This document shows positions 55,248 through 63,261 of a stretch of DNA of 64,000 nt, in pieces. Location: positions 25,234 to 89,233 of the forward strand of contig CALBGG010000088.1 of the NCBI GenBank assembly GCA_937893605.1. Reading direction: 5' to 3'. Each line of letters begins with the position of its first letter. Within the stretch, counting starts at the first letter, position 1. Position numbers and translations under genes: made by a program. The notes under the pieces were generated by a model. It was not told where the DNA came from. It did no database searches and saw only the letters and a list, made by a program, of their open reading frames with translations. The stretch is from an uncultured Clostridia bacterium. GTDB lineage: Bacteria; Bacillota; Clostridia; Oscillospirales; Oscillospiraceae.

Positions 55248-56042
55248 TCAGAAAAACTGCACAGTCTGCGCGTGGACAGAAGATACTGCAAATTCAATAT
55301 CCGGAAATTCGGCGATAAGCTTATCTGCGAGCACCGGCACGATGACATTTTCCGTGCAGAAATGGTCGGCATCAACAAGATTTATGCCGAGCTCTTTTGC
55401 ATCAAGAAAACTGTTATATTTTATATCACTCGTAACATAGGTATCACACCCCGCTCTGACGGCATCCATAAGGCTTGAGCCTCCCGAACCGCCCATTACC
55501 GCAAGCTTTTTTACGGGTCTTCCAGTATAATGATATCTAAGTCCGTTTGCTTTAAGCGCAGTTTTGCACAGCTTGAGGAAACTCTCAAACTGCATAGGAC
55601 TCTCAAACTCCCCTATTCTTCCGCAGCCGACGGTTTTTCCGTGTTCATCGGTTCCGCACGGCTCGAGCCAGCTCTGCGGCCGCACAGACAGCGCAACCAT
55701 GAGAGCGTCATTAACGCCTCCCTCAGCTATATCGAGGTTTGTGTGCATGCATATTGCGGATATGTTATTGCGAATAAGAGCAATTATCTTTCGTCCGACA
55801 AGATCATCTGCAATCACACTCTTTACTGCACCGAATATTATCGGATGGTGCGACACGATAAGATCCGCGCCAAAGCCGGCCGCCTCGTCAATGACCTCGT
55901 CAGTTATATCGAGCGAAACGAGGCATTTTGAAACGCTCTCCGTTGCATCGCCTATAAGCAGTCCGACATTGTCGAAATCCATTTTCAGCGATACCGGCGC
56001 AAGCCTGTTTAAGTATTCAAAAATATCTCCGACATTAGCCAT
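55248..56042 (-). CDS. Nif3-like dinuclear metal centre protein
   Basis: Nif3/YqfO family hexamer with a two-metal centre; proposed as a GTP cyclohydrolase-like or metal-handling protein, function unproven. Metal-ligand regions: SHHPIIFGAVKSV, MHTNLDIAEGGVND and DADHFCTENVIV; also GGSGGSSL. 264 aa is the short form without the PII-like insert found in the 370-aa Bacillus protein. ATG 56042 overlaps the trmK end by 8 bp, the usual pairing. Confidence 0.93.
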   Translation of the reverse strand: MANVGDIFEYLNRLAPVSLKMDFDNVGLLIGDATESVSKCLVSLDITDEVIDEAAGFGADLIVSHHPIIFGAVKSVIADDLVGRKIIALIRNNISAICMHTNLDIAEGGVNDALMVALSVRPQSWLEPCGTDEHGKTVGCGRIGEFESPMQFESFLKLCKTALKANGLRYHYTGRPVKKLAVMGGSGGSSLMDAVRAGCDTYVTSDIKYNSFLDAKELGINLVDADHFCTENVIVPVLADKLIAEFPDIEFAVSSVHAQTVQFF

Positions 56043-56736
56043 TATCCATCCCTTTCATATCTTCAAGCTCACATATCATATTCTCAACGAGCATTTTCCA
56101 CGCATTAAGCGAGGCATCCGTAGCGTTTTCGAGGCCTCTAACGGCCGATTTAAAGCGCTTAATGTGCTTATCGATTACGGTGTCAAAGTGCGGCGAGCCT
56201 TTTACAAGCTCATACCTGCCGATATAAAGCTCTGCGTCCTTATAACGCGCACTTTCTCCGGGCTCTGCACATATTATTTGACACAAAACAGCGTTATCCT
56301 CAATATACGTCTCACGTGTTATGCGAAAGCCGTTGTTAACAAGCCAGTACCTGAGTATCTCCGGCTTTGTCACCGGATGCAGAATAAGCCTGTAATCGCT
56401 GCGCTCGGCCCATTCAGGCATATCATATAAGCCGCGGTCGAGTATACCGGTGATCGTATCTCCGCCCATTCCGGCAACTATAACGGTGTCTACCCTGCTG
56501 CCGTCTATGCCATCAAGGCCATTGCAAAGTACAAGCTCCACATCATTTATTTCAGCCTCTTGCAGGCCGCGCCGCGCCTTCCTGAGAGGGCCTTCTTTTA
56601 TGTCGCCGGCTGCGATATATCCCTTATAGCCGCCGCGGCGGAGCATTATCGGCAATATTGCATGATCTGTGCCTATGTCGGCAACGCCGCGCCCGCCGGA
56701 GGCCATGGACGCAATAAATTCAAGTCTGCTGCTCAT
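56035..56736 (-). CDS. trmK: tRNA (adenine-22 N1)-methyltransferase TrmK
   Basis: SAM-dependent methyltransferase adding m1A22 to tRNAs. Motif I VADIGTDHAILPI, AGDIKEGPL, VELVLCNGLDGI and VAGMGGDTI follow in order, then a helical C-terminal region. 233 aa, normal. GGGGAG precedes ATG 56736. Clostridia usually carry trmK-nif3 downstream of sigA; sigA is not seen here. Confidence 0.94.
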   Translation of the reverse strand: MSSRLEFIASMASGGRGVADIGTDHAILPIMLRRGGYKGYIAAGDIKEGPLRKARRGLQEAEINDVELVLCNGLDGIDGSRVDTVIVAGMGGDTITGILDRGLYDMPEWAERSDYRLILHPVTKPEILRYWLVNNGFRITRETYIEDNAVLCQIICAEPGESARYKDAELYIGRYELVKGSPHFDTVIDKHIKRFKSAVRGLENATDASLNAWKMLVENMICELEDMKGMDNG

Positions 56737-56755
56737 AAAATCTCCCCATATAAGA

Positions 56756-56782
56756 CGAAAAACCGGGAACCCCGGCTTTTCG
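56756..56782 (-). terminator. Intrinsic terminator after the DUF1858 gene
   Basis: CGAAAAACCGGG (56756-56767) pairs with CCCGGCTTTTCG (56771-56782), one mismatch on the DNA that becomes a G-U pair on the minus transcript; the 3' arm on the minus strand ends in GGTTTTTCG. Confidence 0.72.
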
Positions 56783-56793
56783 CTTTGTGCTTT

Positions 56794-57012
56794 TTACAGA
56801 GCCAACAGATATGCCTTGAGCTCAACAATAAACTCGTCAGGATCAACACCGTGTGCTGCGCAAGCCTGCTCGAGGGTCTCTGAAGTGGCCAAAGCGCAAC
56901 CGAGGCAGTGCATACCGAGCTCCTGGAACTTAGGCATCGCTTCAGGGAAATTGGTAAGTATCTCCGAAATGATGGTTTCTCTGTTGATATCCATAATCTT
57001 GAGCATTTCCAT
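56794..57012 (-). CDS. DUF1858 domain protein
   Basis: A 72-aa protein of the DUF1858 family: KIMDINRETIISEILTNFPEAMPKFQELGMHCLGC, ending in a CxxC pair (HCLGCALA) followed by ETLEQACAAHGV. This fold is found in ScdA/hybrid-cluster-type helical domains and may bind a metal or Fe-S cofactor; function unknown. ATG 57012 has GGAG upstream; the frame back to 57075 crosses the preceding terminator and is not coding. Confidence 0.85.
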   Translation of the reverse strand: MEMLKIMDINRETIISEILTNFPEAMPKFQELGMHCLGCALATSETLEQACAAHGVDPDEFIVELKAYLLAL

Positions 57013-57052
57013 TGTTATATCTCCAATCATAAGATTTAGCAAAATAAAGAAC

Positions 57053-57073
57053 GGGACGTCAGGAGGACGCCCC
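57053..57073 (-). terminator. Terminator of the zinc-ribbon gene
   Basis: GGGACGTC (57053-57060) pairs with GACGCCCC (57066-57073), one G-U on the minus transcript, followed in that direction by GTTCTTTATTTTG. It ends the small gene upstream. Confidence 0.62.
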
Positions 57074-57097
57074 ACTCTATACCCGAAACTTAAAGTC

Positions 57098-57376
57098 TCA
57101 GGCCTGTTCCTTCATCTTTGCAAAGCACTCGCTGCAGTATACGGGACGATCGGACTTGGGTTCAAAGGGAACCTTCGCCTCGCCGCCGCAATTTGCGCAA
57201 ACTGCGGTGAAGAACTCACGGGGGCCGCGTGCCGCGTTCTTGCGAGCGTCACGGCATGCCTTGCAGCGCTGGGGCTCGTTCTGGAAGCCGCGCTCTGCGT
57301 AGAATTCCTGCTCGCCTGCGGAGAACACGAACTCCTGACCACATTCTTTGCAAATTAAGGTCTTGTCTTCGTACAT
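57098..57376 (-). CDS. Zinc-ribbon protein, two CxxC pairs
   Basis: A 92-aa protein with an N-terminal zinc ribbon (CKECGQEF ... RCKACR) and a C-terminal one (CANCGGEAKVPF ... YCSECF), each with four cysteines. The second resembles the CxxC_20_CxxC type domain found in many Firmicutes. Possibly nucleic acid-binding or a zinc-storage accessory protein; function unknown. Lies between sigH and the DUF1858 gene with its own terminator. Confidence 0.85.
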   Translation of the reverse strand: MYEDKTLICKECGQEFVFSAGEQEFYAERGFQNEPQRCKACRDARKNAARGPREFFTAVCANCGGEAKVPFEPKSDRPVYCSECFAKMKEQA

Positions 57377-57422
57377 TGTAAATCCTCTCTTTGAAAATCT
57401 CGCCTGTCGGCTTTTATATGCG

Positions 57423-58052
57423 TCAGCTGTTGCTGATATCGCCTGATTTAAGCATTTGCGCCGTTTTGCGCCTTATCCTTTGTATAGCATTATCAACCGC
57501 CTTGTCGCCCTTACCTGTGAGCTTGGCTATCTCTTTGTAGCTAAGCCCTTCAAGATAATAGGTCAAAACCGATCTCTCGTATTTTGAAAGCATGTTGACC
57601 AAGGATAAATATAGCTGTTCTGTGTACTTTTTGTTCTCTCTTGCCAGAACCTGCTCTTCAGGAGATTTCTGAAAAAATTCAGCGCATGTAACTGCCTGGG
57701 TCTGGGATTCATCCGAGAGTATCAACTCTAAAGGTACGCGATTATTTAACGGATCATGTTTTAAACTGGAAGCTGATTTGACCGCCGAACGCAGTCTGTT
57801 TCTTATGCACCATTCGGCAAAGGTCTTGAATGAGGCATTATGCCCTGGCTTATATCGCCTTACTGCAGAAAGAAGGCCAAACATTCCCTCCTGTATAAGA
57901 TCCTCGCTCTCTCCGCCCGCAAGAAACAAGGGGCGCGCACAAACGCGAACGAGGCGCATATATCGGGAAACAAGCTCTTCCTCGGCATTGCTGTCGCCCT
58001 CGGCGGCAAGCTTCTGCAAATCATTATCTTGTAAGCCGGTATATAAAATCAT
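57423..58052 (-). CDS. sigH: RNA polymerase sigma factor SigH (Spo0H)
   Basis: Sigma-70 family factor that directs entry into sporulation. Region 2 (GGESEDLIQEGMFGLLSAVRRY, SFKTFAEWCIRNRLRSAV) and region 4 (LSYKEIAKLTGKGDKAVDNAIQRIRRK) align closely with Bacillus Spo0H, as does the KHDPLNNRVPLE linker. 209 aa against 218. Not next to rlmB and secE as in Bacillus. Own promoter at 58087-58114. Confidence 0.93.
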   Translation of the reverse strand: MILYTGLQDNDLQKLAAEGDSNAEEELVSRYMRLVRVCARPLFLAGGESEDLIQEGMFGLLSAVRRYKPGHNASFKTFAEWCIRNRLRSAVKSASSLKHDPLNNRVPLELILSDESQTQAVTCAEFFQKSPEEQVLARENKKYTEQLYLSLVNMLSKYERSVLTYYLEGLSYKEIAKLTGKGDKAVDNAIQRIRRKTAQMLKSGDISNS

Positions 58053-58086
58053 ACAAAACCACTATTACTTCCAACAATACTATTAT

Positions 58087-58114
58087 AGTATATCTCATTT
58101 TTGTTGAAAGTCAA
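58087..58114 (-). promoter_or_regulatory. sigH promoter
   Basis: Minus strand TTGACT (58114-58109), 16 bp, TATACT (58092-58087), in the 107 bp gap after ruvB. Both boxes match the consensus in five of six bases. No ribosome binding site of strength is seen before ATG 58052. Confidence 0.65.
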
Positions 58115-58159
58115 TATAATTACAGCGAAAAAACGATGAAATTCCAAAAAAATCGGTGT

Positions 58160-59203
58160 CTATATGTCTATTTCCTGCTGCCCGAGCTGCTGTATACCAA
58201 GATGCTCATAGGTTTTTCGCGTTACACAGCGGCCGCGCGGAGTGCGCGTGAGAAATCCCTGCTGAAGAAGATATGGTTCATAAACATCTTCAAGCGTGAC
58301 TGAATCCTCATTTATAGTAGCCGCGAGCGTTTCAAGTCCGACAGGGCCGCCGTTATAAAACTCGATTATACTGCGAAGCATCCTTCTGTCGAGCGAATCA
58401 AGACCGCTTTTGTCTACCTCAAGGCGCGACAGTGCCATGTCGGCAACGTCCTTTGTTATCACTCCGTCTGCTCTGACCTGCGCAAAGTCACGCACGCGAC
58501 GCAGCATCCTGTTTGCTATTCGCGGTGTTCCTCGAGAGCGCGACGCTATCTCAACAGCGCCGTCACGCTCTATCTCAATACCGAGAATGTCTGCAGAGCG
58601 CTCTACGATGCGTCTTAGCTCATCAACGGTGTAAAGTTCAAGTCTCAAGGTAACGCCGAACCTGTCGCGCAACGGTGCGGTGAGCTGACCCGAACGCGTC
58701 GTCGCACCGATGAGCGTAAACTTCGGAAGCTCAAGATGCAGCGAATTGGCCGACGGGCCTTTGCCAAGGATTATATCGATCGCATAGTCCTCCATCGCGG
58801 GATAAAGTATCTCTTCATACGCGCGATTAAGCCGGTGAATCTCGTCAACAAAGAGTATGTCGCCCTCGTTGAGGTTTGTCAGCATAGCTACAAGGTCTCC
58901 GGGCTTTTCAATTGCAGGGCCCGAGGTTATGCGCATATTAACGCCCATCTCGTTTGCTATAACGGCTGCAAGCGTGGTTTTGCCGAGTCCCGGAGGCCCG
59001 TGCAGGAGTACATGGTCAAGCGGCTCGTTGCGCAGACGCGCAGCATCAATGAAAACGCTGAGGTTATCCTTGGCCTTCTCCTGTCCTATATATTCGTTTA
59101 ACATTCTCGGTCTGAGGCTTCCCTCTCCCACATCCTCCGGCAGTACCGAAGAGCTTGTTACTACGGGAATCTCTTCAAGACCATCTGAAAAATTGATGCT
59201 CAT
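58160..59203 (-). CDS. ruvB: Holliday junction branch migration helicase RuvB
   Basis: AAA+ motor that drives branch migration with RuvA. Walker [10 protein letters not shown] (69-77), Walker B FVDEIH, the RuvB start [11 protein letters not shown] and a C-terminal winged helix with [10 protein letters not shown]. 347 aa, normal. Lies 12 bp after ruvA in the ruvC-ruvA-ruvB operon. Confidence 0.97.
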   Translation of the reverse strand: MSINFSDGLEEIPVVTSSSVLPEDVGEGSLRPRMLNEYIGQEKAKDNLSVFIDAARLRNEPLDHVLLHGPPGLGKTTLAAVIANEMGVNMRITSGPAIEKPGDLVAMLTNLNEGDILFVDEIHRLNRAYEEILYPAMEDYAIDIILGKGPSANSLHLELPKFTLIGATTRSGQLTAPLRDRFGVTLRLELYTVDELRRIVERSADILGIEIERDGAVEIASRSRGTPRIANRMLRRVRDFAQVRADGVITKDVADMALSRLEVDKSGLDSLDRRMLRSIIEFYNGGPVGLETLAATINEDSVTLEDVYEPYLLQQGFLTRTPRGRCVTRKTYEHLGIQQLGQQEIDI

Positions 59204-59215
59204 TTATTATTTCCT

Positions 59216-59818
59216 CTACATAAGGTTTTTAAGTGCCGCCTTGACTATCTGCTCGGTTTCCATGCCGCCCACATCCATGCCATTAAGCGCGGCATTTATC
59301 TCCGGTGTACTGTAGCCGAGAACCATAAGCGCGGCAATAGCATTACTTTTGTTCTTGCCTACGGCGGCAGTCTGCGTCATCGTCACCGGCAGCTCGGAAG
59401 CTGCGGAGACGCCCATTTCCTTGGAAATCTTATCCTTAAGCTCAAGTATGACACGCTGTGCTGTCTTTTTCCCAACCCCCTGAGCAGCGGTTATAGCCTT
59501 ATCATCGCCGTTCATTATGGCCATTGCAAGTCCTTCCGGCGTTACGGCGCACAATATCGCCTGCGCCGCCTTGGGGCCGATACCGGAAACGCCGATAAGC
59601 ATTTCAAAACAGCGCTTTTCGCTGAGGCTCGCAAATCCATAGAGGTCAAAGCTGTCCTCCTTTATGCACTCGGATATATAAAGCTTTGTTCTTTCATTTA
59701 GCTTCAAGCGTGACAACGTATTAGTTGTAGTATTAACGGCGTAGCCGACTCCATTGCAGTCAATAACCGCAAGATTAAGATCAATATCCGAAACTATACC
59801 ATTTAAATGGTAGAACAC
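59216..59818 (-). CDS. ruvA: Holliday junction DNA-binding protein RuvA
   Basis: Tetrameric junction-binding protein. OB fold (about 1-63), helix-hairpin-helix region with LIGVSGIGPKAAQAIL and AAQGVGKKTAQRVI, then a linker and the RuvB-binding helical domain III (about 155-200). 200 aa. ATG 59818 overlaps ruvC by 16 bp, indicating coupled translation. Confidence 0.96.
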   Translation of the reverse strand: MFYHLNGIVSDIDLNLAVIDCNGVGYAVNTTTNTLSRLKLNERTKLYISECIKEDSFDLYGFASLSEKRCFEMLIGVSGIGPKAAQAILCAVTPEGLAMAIMNGDDKAITAAQGVGKKTAQRVILELKDKISKEMGVSAASELPVTMTQTAAVGKNKSNAIAALMVLGYSTPEINAALNGMDVGGMETEQIVKAALKNLM

Positions 59819-60318
59819 AGTCCTTCATCTTCCTTTCGACTGAGTAGTGAGGTACTGCTGCGGGCATGGCATATAGCCAGTGCCACAGCATCGGCCGCGT
59901 CATCCGGTTTTGGAGCCGACGGCAGGCCGAGTATGCGCTTGACCATCTCGATCACCTGATTTTTTTCCGCCCTGCCATATCCGACGACAGCCTGCTTTAC
60001 CTGAAGCGGTGTATATTCAAAAACCCTTACCCCTGCACGGTAAGCCGCCAGCAGTATAACGCCGCGCGCGTGTGCAACGGATATGCCGGTCGTAATATTT
60101 GTGTTGAAAAAAAGCTCCTCTATCGACATGACATCCGGAGAAAATGTGTTTATGAGCTCATTAATATCGCAAAATATCCTATCAAGTCTGCTCGAGAGCG
60201 AGGTGTGCGCCGGAGTGCTTATAACGCCGCACGTCACAAGCTTCATTTTTGTCTTGTCCGTATTCACTACCGAAAATCCCACAGTGGCAAGCCCCGGGTC
60301 AATACCCAAGATACGCAT
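59803..60318 (-). CDS. ruvC: Holliday junction resolvase RuvC
   Basis: Cuts Holliday junctions symmetrically. The catalytic acidic residues are in RILGIDPG (Asp7), SIEELFFN (Glu), and KPDDAADAVALA (two Asp). 171 aa from ATG 60318, with AGGA 10 bp upstream; GTG 60327 (174 aa) is the alternative but too near that site. Confidence 0.95.
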   Translation of the reverse strand: MRILGIDPGLATVGFSVVNTDKTKMKLVTCGVISTPAHTSLSSRLDRIFCDINELINTFSPDVMSIEELFFNTNITTGISVAHARGVILLAAYRAGVRVFEYTPLQVKQAVVGYGRAEKNQVIEMVKRILGLPSAPKPDDAADAVALAICHARSSTSLLSRKEDEGLCSTI

Positions 60319-60340
60319 ATTTATCACATCCTGATTATTG

Positions 60341-60369
60341 ATTTTATCACAACGTACTTTTTATTACAA
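60341..60369 (-). promoter_or_regulatory. ruvCAB promoter
   Basis: Minus strand TTGTAA (60369-60364), 17 bp, TAAAAT (60346-60341), about 25 bp before the ruvC start. Confidence 0.65.
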
Positions 60370-60370
60370 C

Positions 60371-60396
60371 AAAAAGTACGCCCAAAAGGCATACTT
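60371..60396 (-). terminator. Terminator upstream of ruvC
   Basis: On the minus strand AAGTATGCC (60396-60388) pairs with GGCGTACTT (60382-60374) around a 5-nt loop, one T-G pair, and a run of five Ts ends the element. It closes a minus transcript that crosses 60397-60547, which holds no convincing protein gene. Confidence 0.7.
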
Positions 60397-60547
60397 CGGC
60401 GTGTCAATAAAATCTGTTATGTATTTAATGGCTATTAATATGATTTTGAGCACGGCCCTTTTTCTGCCACACCATCTCTTCGCTGCCGCTCGTCACCCCC
60501 TGCTACGCGGTTATTTTTCCTCACAAGCATTATTATTTGACAAGCTG

Positions 60548-60576
60548 AAACTGCTGTGCCACCGGCACAGCAGTTT
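60548..60576. terminator. Terminator after xerD
   Basis: AAACTGCTGTGCC (60548-60560) pairs perfectly over 13 bp with GGCACAGCAGTTT (60564-60576). It lies just after the xerD stop (minus strand); the T-tract is short in that direction and longer on the + strand. Confidence 0.78.
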
Positions 60577-60579
60577 TTA

Positions 60580-61482
60580 TTATCCGTTATGTGCTCTCGG
60601 ATGAGCTTTATTATATACATCCTTAAGCTGTTTTTTAACCAACTGAGAATAAATCTGAGTTGACGATATATCCGAATGCCCGAGCATTTCCTGGATAGAA
60701 TGCAGATCGGCGCCGTTTTCAAGCAGATGCGCAGCAAAGGAATGGCGCAGCGTATGCGGCGTTATTGTTTTCTCAATATGCGCTTTCTGCTGATAGGACT
60801 TTATGATCTTCCAAAAGCCCTGGCGGGACATACGCTCACCGCTGACATTCACAAACAGCGCCTGCTCTGTGGGCAGTGCTATCATCTGCGGGCGAACAAA
60901 CTCAATATATTCGTTAAGTGCCTTGACCGCGGTCGAATACAAAGGTATGAGCCGCTCTTTGTCCGTGTTCGGCGCACATCTTACAACTCCTGCGGAGGTG
61001 TTGATATCGCTTATGTTAAGCGCGATAAGCTCGCTTACCCTTATGCCGGTCGCGTACAGGAGTTCGAGCATAGCTCTGTCACGATAGCCCTTGGCATCTG
61101 TACATGAGGGCTGCTCAAGCAGAAGATCAACTTCTTTACTTGTAAGTATCTGCGGAAGCTTGTGCTGGCTTTTCTCCGGCGCAAGCTTGCCGGTAGGATT
61201 TTTACTAACGTAACCGACGTCGCACAGCACACCATACATGCATTTAAGCGAGGCAATAGCCCTGGACACAGTGGCGACCGACTTGCCATTGCTTTTAAGC
61301 CAGTCAATATATTCCGCAAGTTCATCTTCTGTCGCAGTTACAATATTCTCCGACGTATGTGTCTCCATGAAGTCTCCGAACTGGCGGACATCACGCATAT
61401 AGGAGCAGAGGGTATTTGGGGAGCTCTTTTTCACCTCGATAAGATACTTATTAAAAACTTCGAGGCATTCAGAATTAAGCAT
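60580..61482 (-). CDS. xerD: Tyrosine recombinase, XerD-like
   Basis: Site-specific recombinase of the Xer type, 300 aa, the usual XerD length. N-terminal core-binding domain (about 1-90), catalytic residues in TGIRVSELIAL (Arg), a Lys in PNTDKERLIPL, HTLRHSFAAHLL (His, Arg), EMLGHSDISSTQIYS (His, Tyr). ATG 61482 with AAGGGGG upstream. In Bacillus xerD lies near spoIIM; here too a small membrane gene precedes it. Confidence 0.88.
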   Translation of the reverse strand: MLNSECLEVFNKYLIEVKKSSPNTLCSYMRDVRQFGDFMETHTSENIVTATEDELAEYIDWLKSNGKSVATVSRAIASLKCMYGVLCDVGYVSKNPTGKLAPEKSQHKLPQILTSKEVDLLLEQPSCTDAKGYRDRAMLELLYATGIRVSELIALNISDINTSAGVVRCAPNTDKERLIPLYSTAVKALNEYIEFVRPQMIALPTEQALFVNVSGERMSRQGFWKIIKSYQQKAHIEKTITPHTLRHSFAAHLLENGADLHSIQEMLGHSDISSTQIYSQLVKKQLKDVYNKAHPRAHNG

Positions 61483-61499
61483 CCGGCAACCCCCTTTCT

Positions 61500-62027
61500 T
61501 TAATTATATGAAATAAAAAGCGCCGCAGAAACAACCGCCGTCAGCATAAGCGCGGCCATAATGATATTGAACACATTAAGTTCATGCAGGAGCTTACGGT
61601 CGCTATAAATAACCGACCGCAGCTTTGGTGACATCACAAAAATGCGGTCAGAAACATATGTAATTGCCGTCGCGAAGACAAAAATCACAGCAGTGAACAT
61701 CAAAAACACAGTTGAAAACAGCTTTGAGTCCGCATAAAGATAGGAAGCAAGCGTCATTAGCGCACCGAATATTGCTGAAATCAACACGCTGAGTGCCCTT
61801 GCAGCGGGCATCACAATGCATGCAGTGTCCGCAAAAAGCAGAGCTGCAAGGCATATCCACACAGATATCCGAGCCGTCTGACGGATAGACATAATACTTT
61901 CTGCAGTCTGTTCGCGGAGTAATACCGCAGAGACAGCACCCAAAACAAAAGACGCCGCTATCAGTATAAGAATTAAAGCAAAGTCGGACGATGTGCCTGC
62001 TTTTTTGCGTAAATAAACATTATCCAT
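61500..62027 (-). CDS. Five-helix membrane protein, candidate SpoIIM
   Basis: 175-aa membrane protein with helices at about 17-38, 52-74, 78-98, 103-124 and 153-173, and a basic loop before the last. It has no clear domain I can name. SpoIIM, part of the peptidoglycan-degrading engulfment machine, also has five helices and in Bacillus lies close to xerD, and TM1 here has a similar SFVLGAVSAVLL pattern. The extracytoplasmic loop after TM1 is much shorter than in SpoIIM (about 200 aa protein). I consider SpoIIM possible, not shown. Starts 17 bp before xerD. Confidence 0.5.
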   Translation of the reverse strand: MDNVYLRKKAGTSSDFALILILIAASFVLGAVSAVLLREQTAESIMSIRQTARISVWICLAALLFADTACIVMPAARALSVLISAIFGALMTLASYLYADSKLFSTVFLMFTAVIFVFATAITYVSDRIFVMSPKLRSVIYSDRKLLHELNVFNIIMAALMLTAVVSAALFISYN

Positions 62028-62344
62028 CAGTTCTCCTCACATTAAATAAACCTGCTAAACCTGCGGAGAATAACTCATGGATTTACATAATTACTGTGTA
62101 AACAAAATATAATACAATTTTTGAATGTAATCAAGGGCTTTCTTTAAATAATATCATTTTTGTTAATTATGTCGATATATTATGTTAACACAATTATGTA
62201 AACCAAGCTACCTTCGTTCCGCTCAAGCTACATTGTACTAAGCAATAATCACAAGATTTAGGTTGTGATCGTCGCATAATTCACTACATATAGGTTATCT
62301 ACCTAAGTTATGTAAACCTTAAACCAGGTATACATATAGTTATA
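62028..62344. repeat. AT-rich intergenic region with repeated TTATGTAAACC motif
   Basis: No gene is seen in these 317 bp. The 11-bp motif TTATGTAAACC occurs at 62194-62204 and 62308-62318, and as the inverse TTTACATAA at 62082-62090. Also present are TAGGT-N5-ACCTA (62291-62305) and two copies of AAGCTAC. The pattern suggests binding sites for a regulator near the promoter of the membrane gene at 61500-62027. Confidence 0.5.
62106..62134 (-). promoter_or_regulatory. Promoter of the candidate spoIIM-xerD unit
   Basis: Minus strand TTGATT (62134-62129), 17 bp, TATATT (62111-62106). It lies between the repeat copies described for 62028-62344, about 80 bp before the gene. Confidence 0.6.
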
Positions 62345-62755
62345 TCACGCTCGCTTTTTGCGGCCTTTATGAAAGTTTTTGTTACTTTTGCCTAAATTGA
62401 TACTTCCACCTATCAAGCCGCTTACAGCGGACACGGCAAAAATCCTGATGATTCTAAGCCAATTCACCTCGGTTGGGTAAGCAAAAAGCGGCACCGCAAC
62501 AAGTGCTGCGGCATATATCAGCCCCAGCGCAAGGCCATAAAGGCCTCCTCTTCTCTGCCCGATATTCGACACTGCGGATGCGATAAGTACGCTCAGGGCC
62601 ATAGCCGCGCTTATGACGATGTCCGAGTGCTCCTGTGTGCATTTTCCGTTTTTGACAAGCAGAGCATAAATGCCACACAGTACCGCCGTCAGCGCTATTG
62701 CCAATACCGCCCCGGTCAGTGCTCTGCCCTTCCCTTTGCTTTTACTTGCAGACAT
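62345..62755 (-). CDS. TIGR04086 family membrane protein
   Basis: 136-aa membrane protein of the TIGR04086/YrzE type: basic N-terminus (SKSKGKGR), four helices (about 13-33, 45-63, 71-92, 104-123) and a basic tail (SNKNFHKGRKKRA). Function unknown; it often follows yajC in Clostridia, as here. ATG 62755 with GGAGG upstream; the site and the first two bases of the ATG lie in the hairpin at 62754-62812. The longer frame to 62824 covers that hairpin and is rejected. Confidence 0.82.
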   Translation of the reverse strand: MSASKSKGKGRALTGAVLAIALTAVLCGIYALLVKNGKCTQEHSDIVISAAMALSVLIASAVSNIGQRRGGLYGLALGLIYAAALVAVPLFAYPTEVNWLRIIRIFAVSAVSGLIGGSINLGKSNKNFHKGRKKRA

Positions 62756-62812
62756 AAAAATACCTCCGGCACATGACGTTTGTACATCATATTTGTCCGA
62801 AGGTATTTTTAT
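62754..62812 (-). terminator. Hairpin after yajC covering the next gene's ribosome binding site
   Basis: On the minus strand ATAAAAATACCTTCGG (62812-62797) pairs over 16 positions (one T-G) with CCGGAGGTATTTTTAT (62769-62754), 27-nt loop. It resembles a yajC terminator with a five-T run, but the 3' arm holds GGAGG and reaches into the ATG of the TIGR04086 gene. Confidence 0.7.
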
Positions 62813-62840
62813 GCTATGCAGCATTAAGCATTGCGCTTAA

Positions 62841-63167
62841 TTACTTTTTCTCTTTTTCCTTTGCTTCCGCCGCTTCAGCTCTTACATTGCTGCTGACAGC
62901 CCACTTCTTAAACTGAATGCGTACCTTATCCTCGCTGGTCTCGATGGTAATATCGTCCTCGGTAACATGAACGATAGTTCCCATAATGCCGCCGATAGTA
63001 ACGATCTCATCGCCAACACTCAGCGCGCTGCGCATTGCTTCTATCTTCTTCTGCTTTTTCTTCTCTGGACGAATCATAAAGAACCACATAAGGACAAAGA
63101 ACAGAAGAAGGATAATGATCATGGAACCGGAGCTGCCTGCTCCGCTGGTTGCTGCTGCTAAAAACAT
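62841..63167 (-). CDS. yajC: Preprotein translocase subunit YajC
   Basis: Small accessory subunit of the SecDF-YajC complex. One N-terminal helix (about 16-34, SMIIILLLFFVLMWFFMIRP), then a basic KKKQKKIEAM stretch and the conserved DEIVTIGGIMGTIVHVTEDDITIET domain. 108 aa. AGGAG precedes ATG 63167. Downstream of tgt, as in many bacteria; secD and secF do not follow here. Confidence 0.95.
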   Translation of the reverse strand: MFLAAATSGAGSSGSMIIILLLFFVLMWFFMIRPEKKKQKKIEAMRSALSVGDEIVTIGGIMGTIVHVTEDDITIETSEDKVRIQFKKWAVSSNVRAEAAEAKEKEKK

Positions 63168-63227
63168 AGTTTGCTCCTTATATTATAATTTTTTCGCTTT
63201 ACGCATTTAAGCTGGTGTATTTATTTA

Positions 63228-63256
63228 ATTATACATAGTAATGCTTTGCATTTCAA
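63228..63256 (-). promoter_or_regulatory. yajC promoter
   Basis: Minus strand TTGAAA (63256-63251), 17 bp, TATAAT (63233-63228), starting 6 bp after the tgt stop, so yajC can be made apart from tgt. Confidence 0.78.
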
Positions 63257-63261
63257 GTGTT

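Noticed and set aside
55564..56430. Open frame of 288 codons on the + strand opposite nif3 and trmK
   Set aside because: Crosses two real genes in antisense; no domain recognised.
48249..61482. Two tyrosine recombinases as sign of a mobile element
   Set aside because: Both resemble chromosomal Xer proteins, no att-like direct repeats or phage genes surround them, and the genes between are core functions.
62165..62180. TGTCGAT, near a Spo0A box
   Set aside because: One mismatch to the core in an AT-rich region and no second box, so chance is likely.
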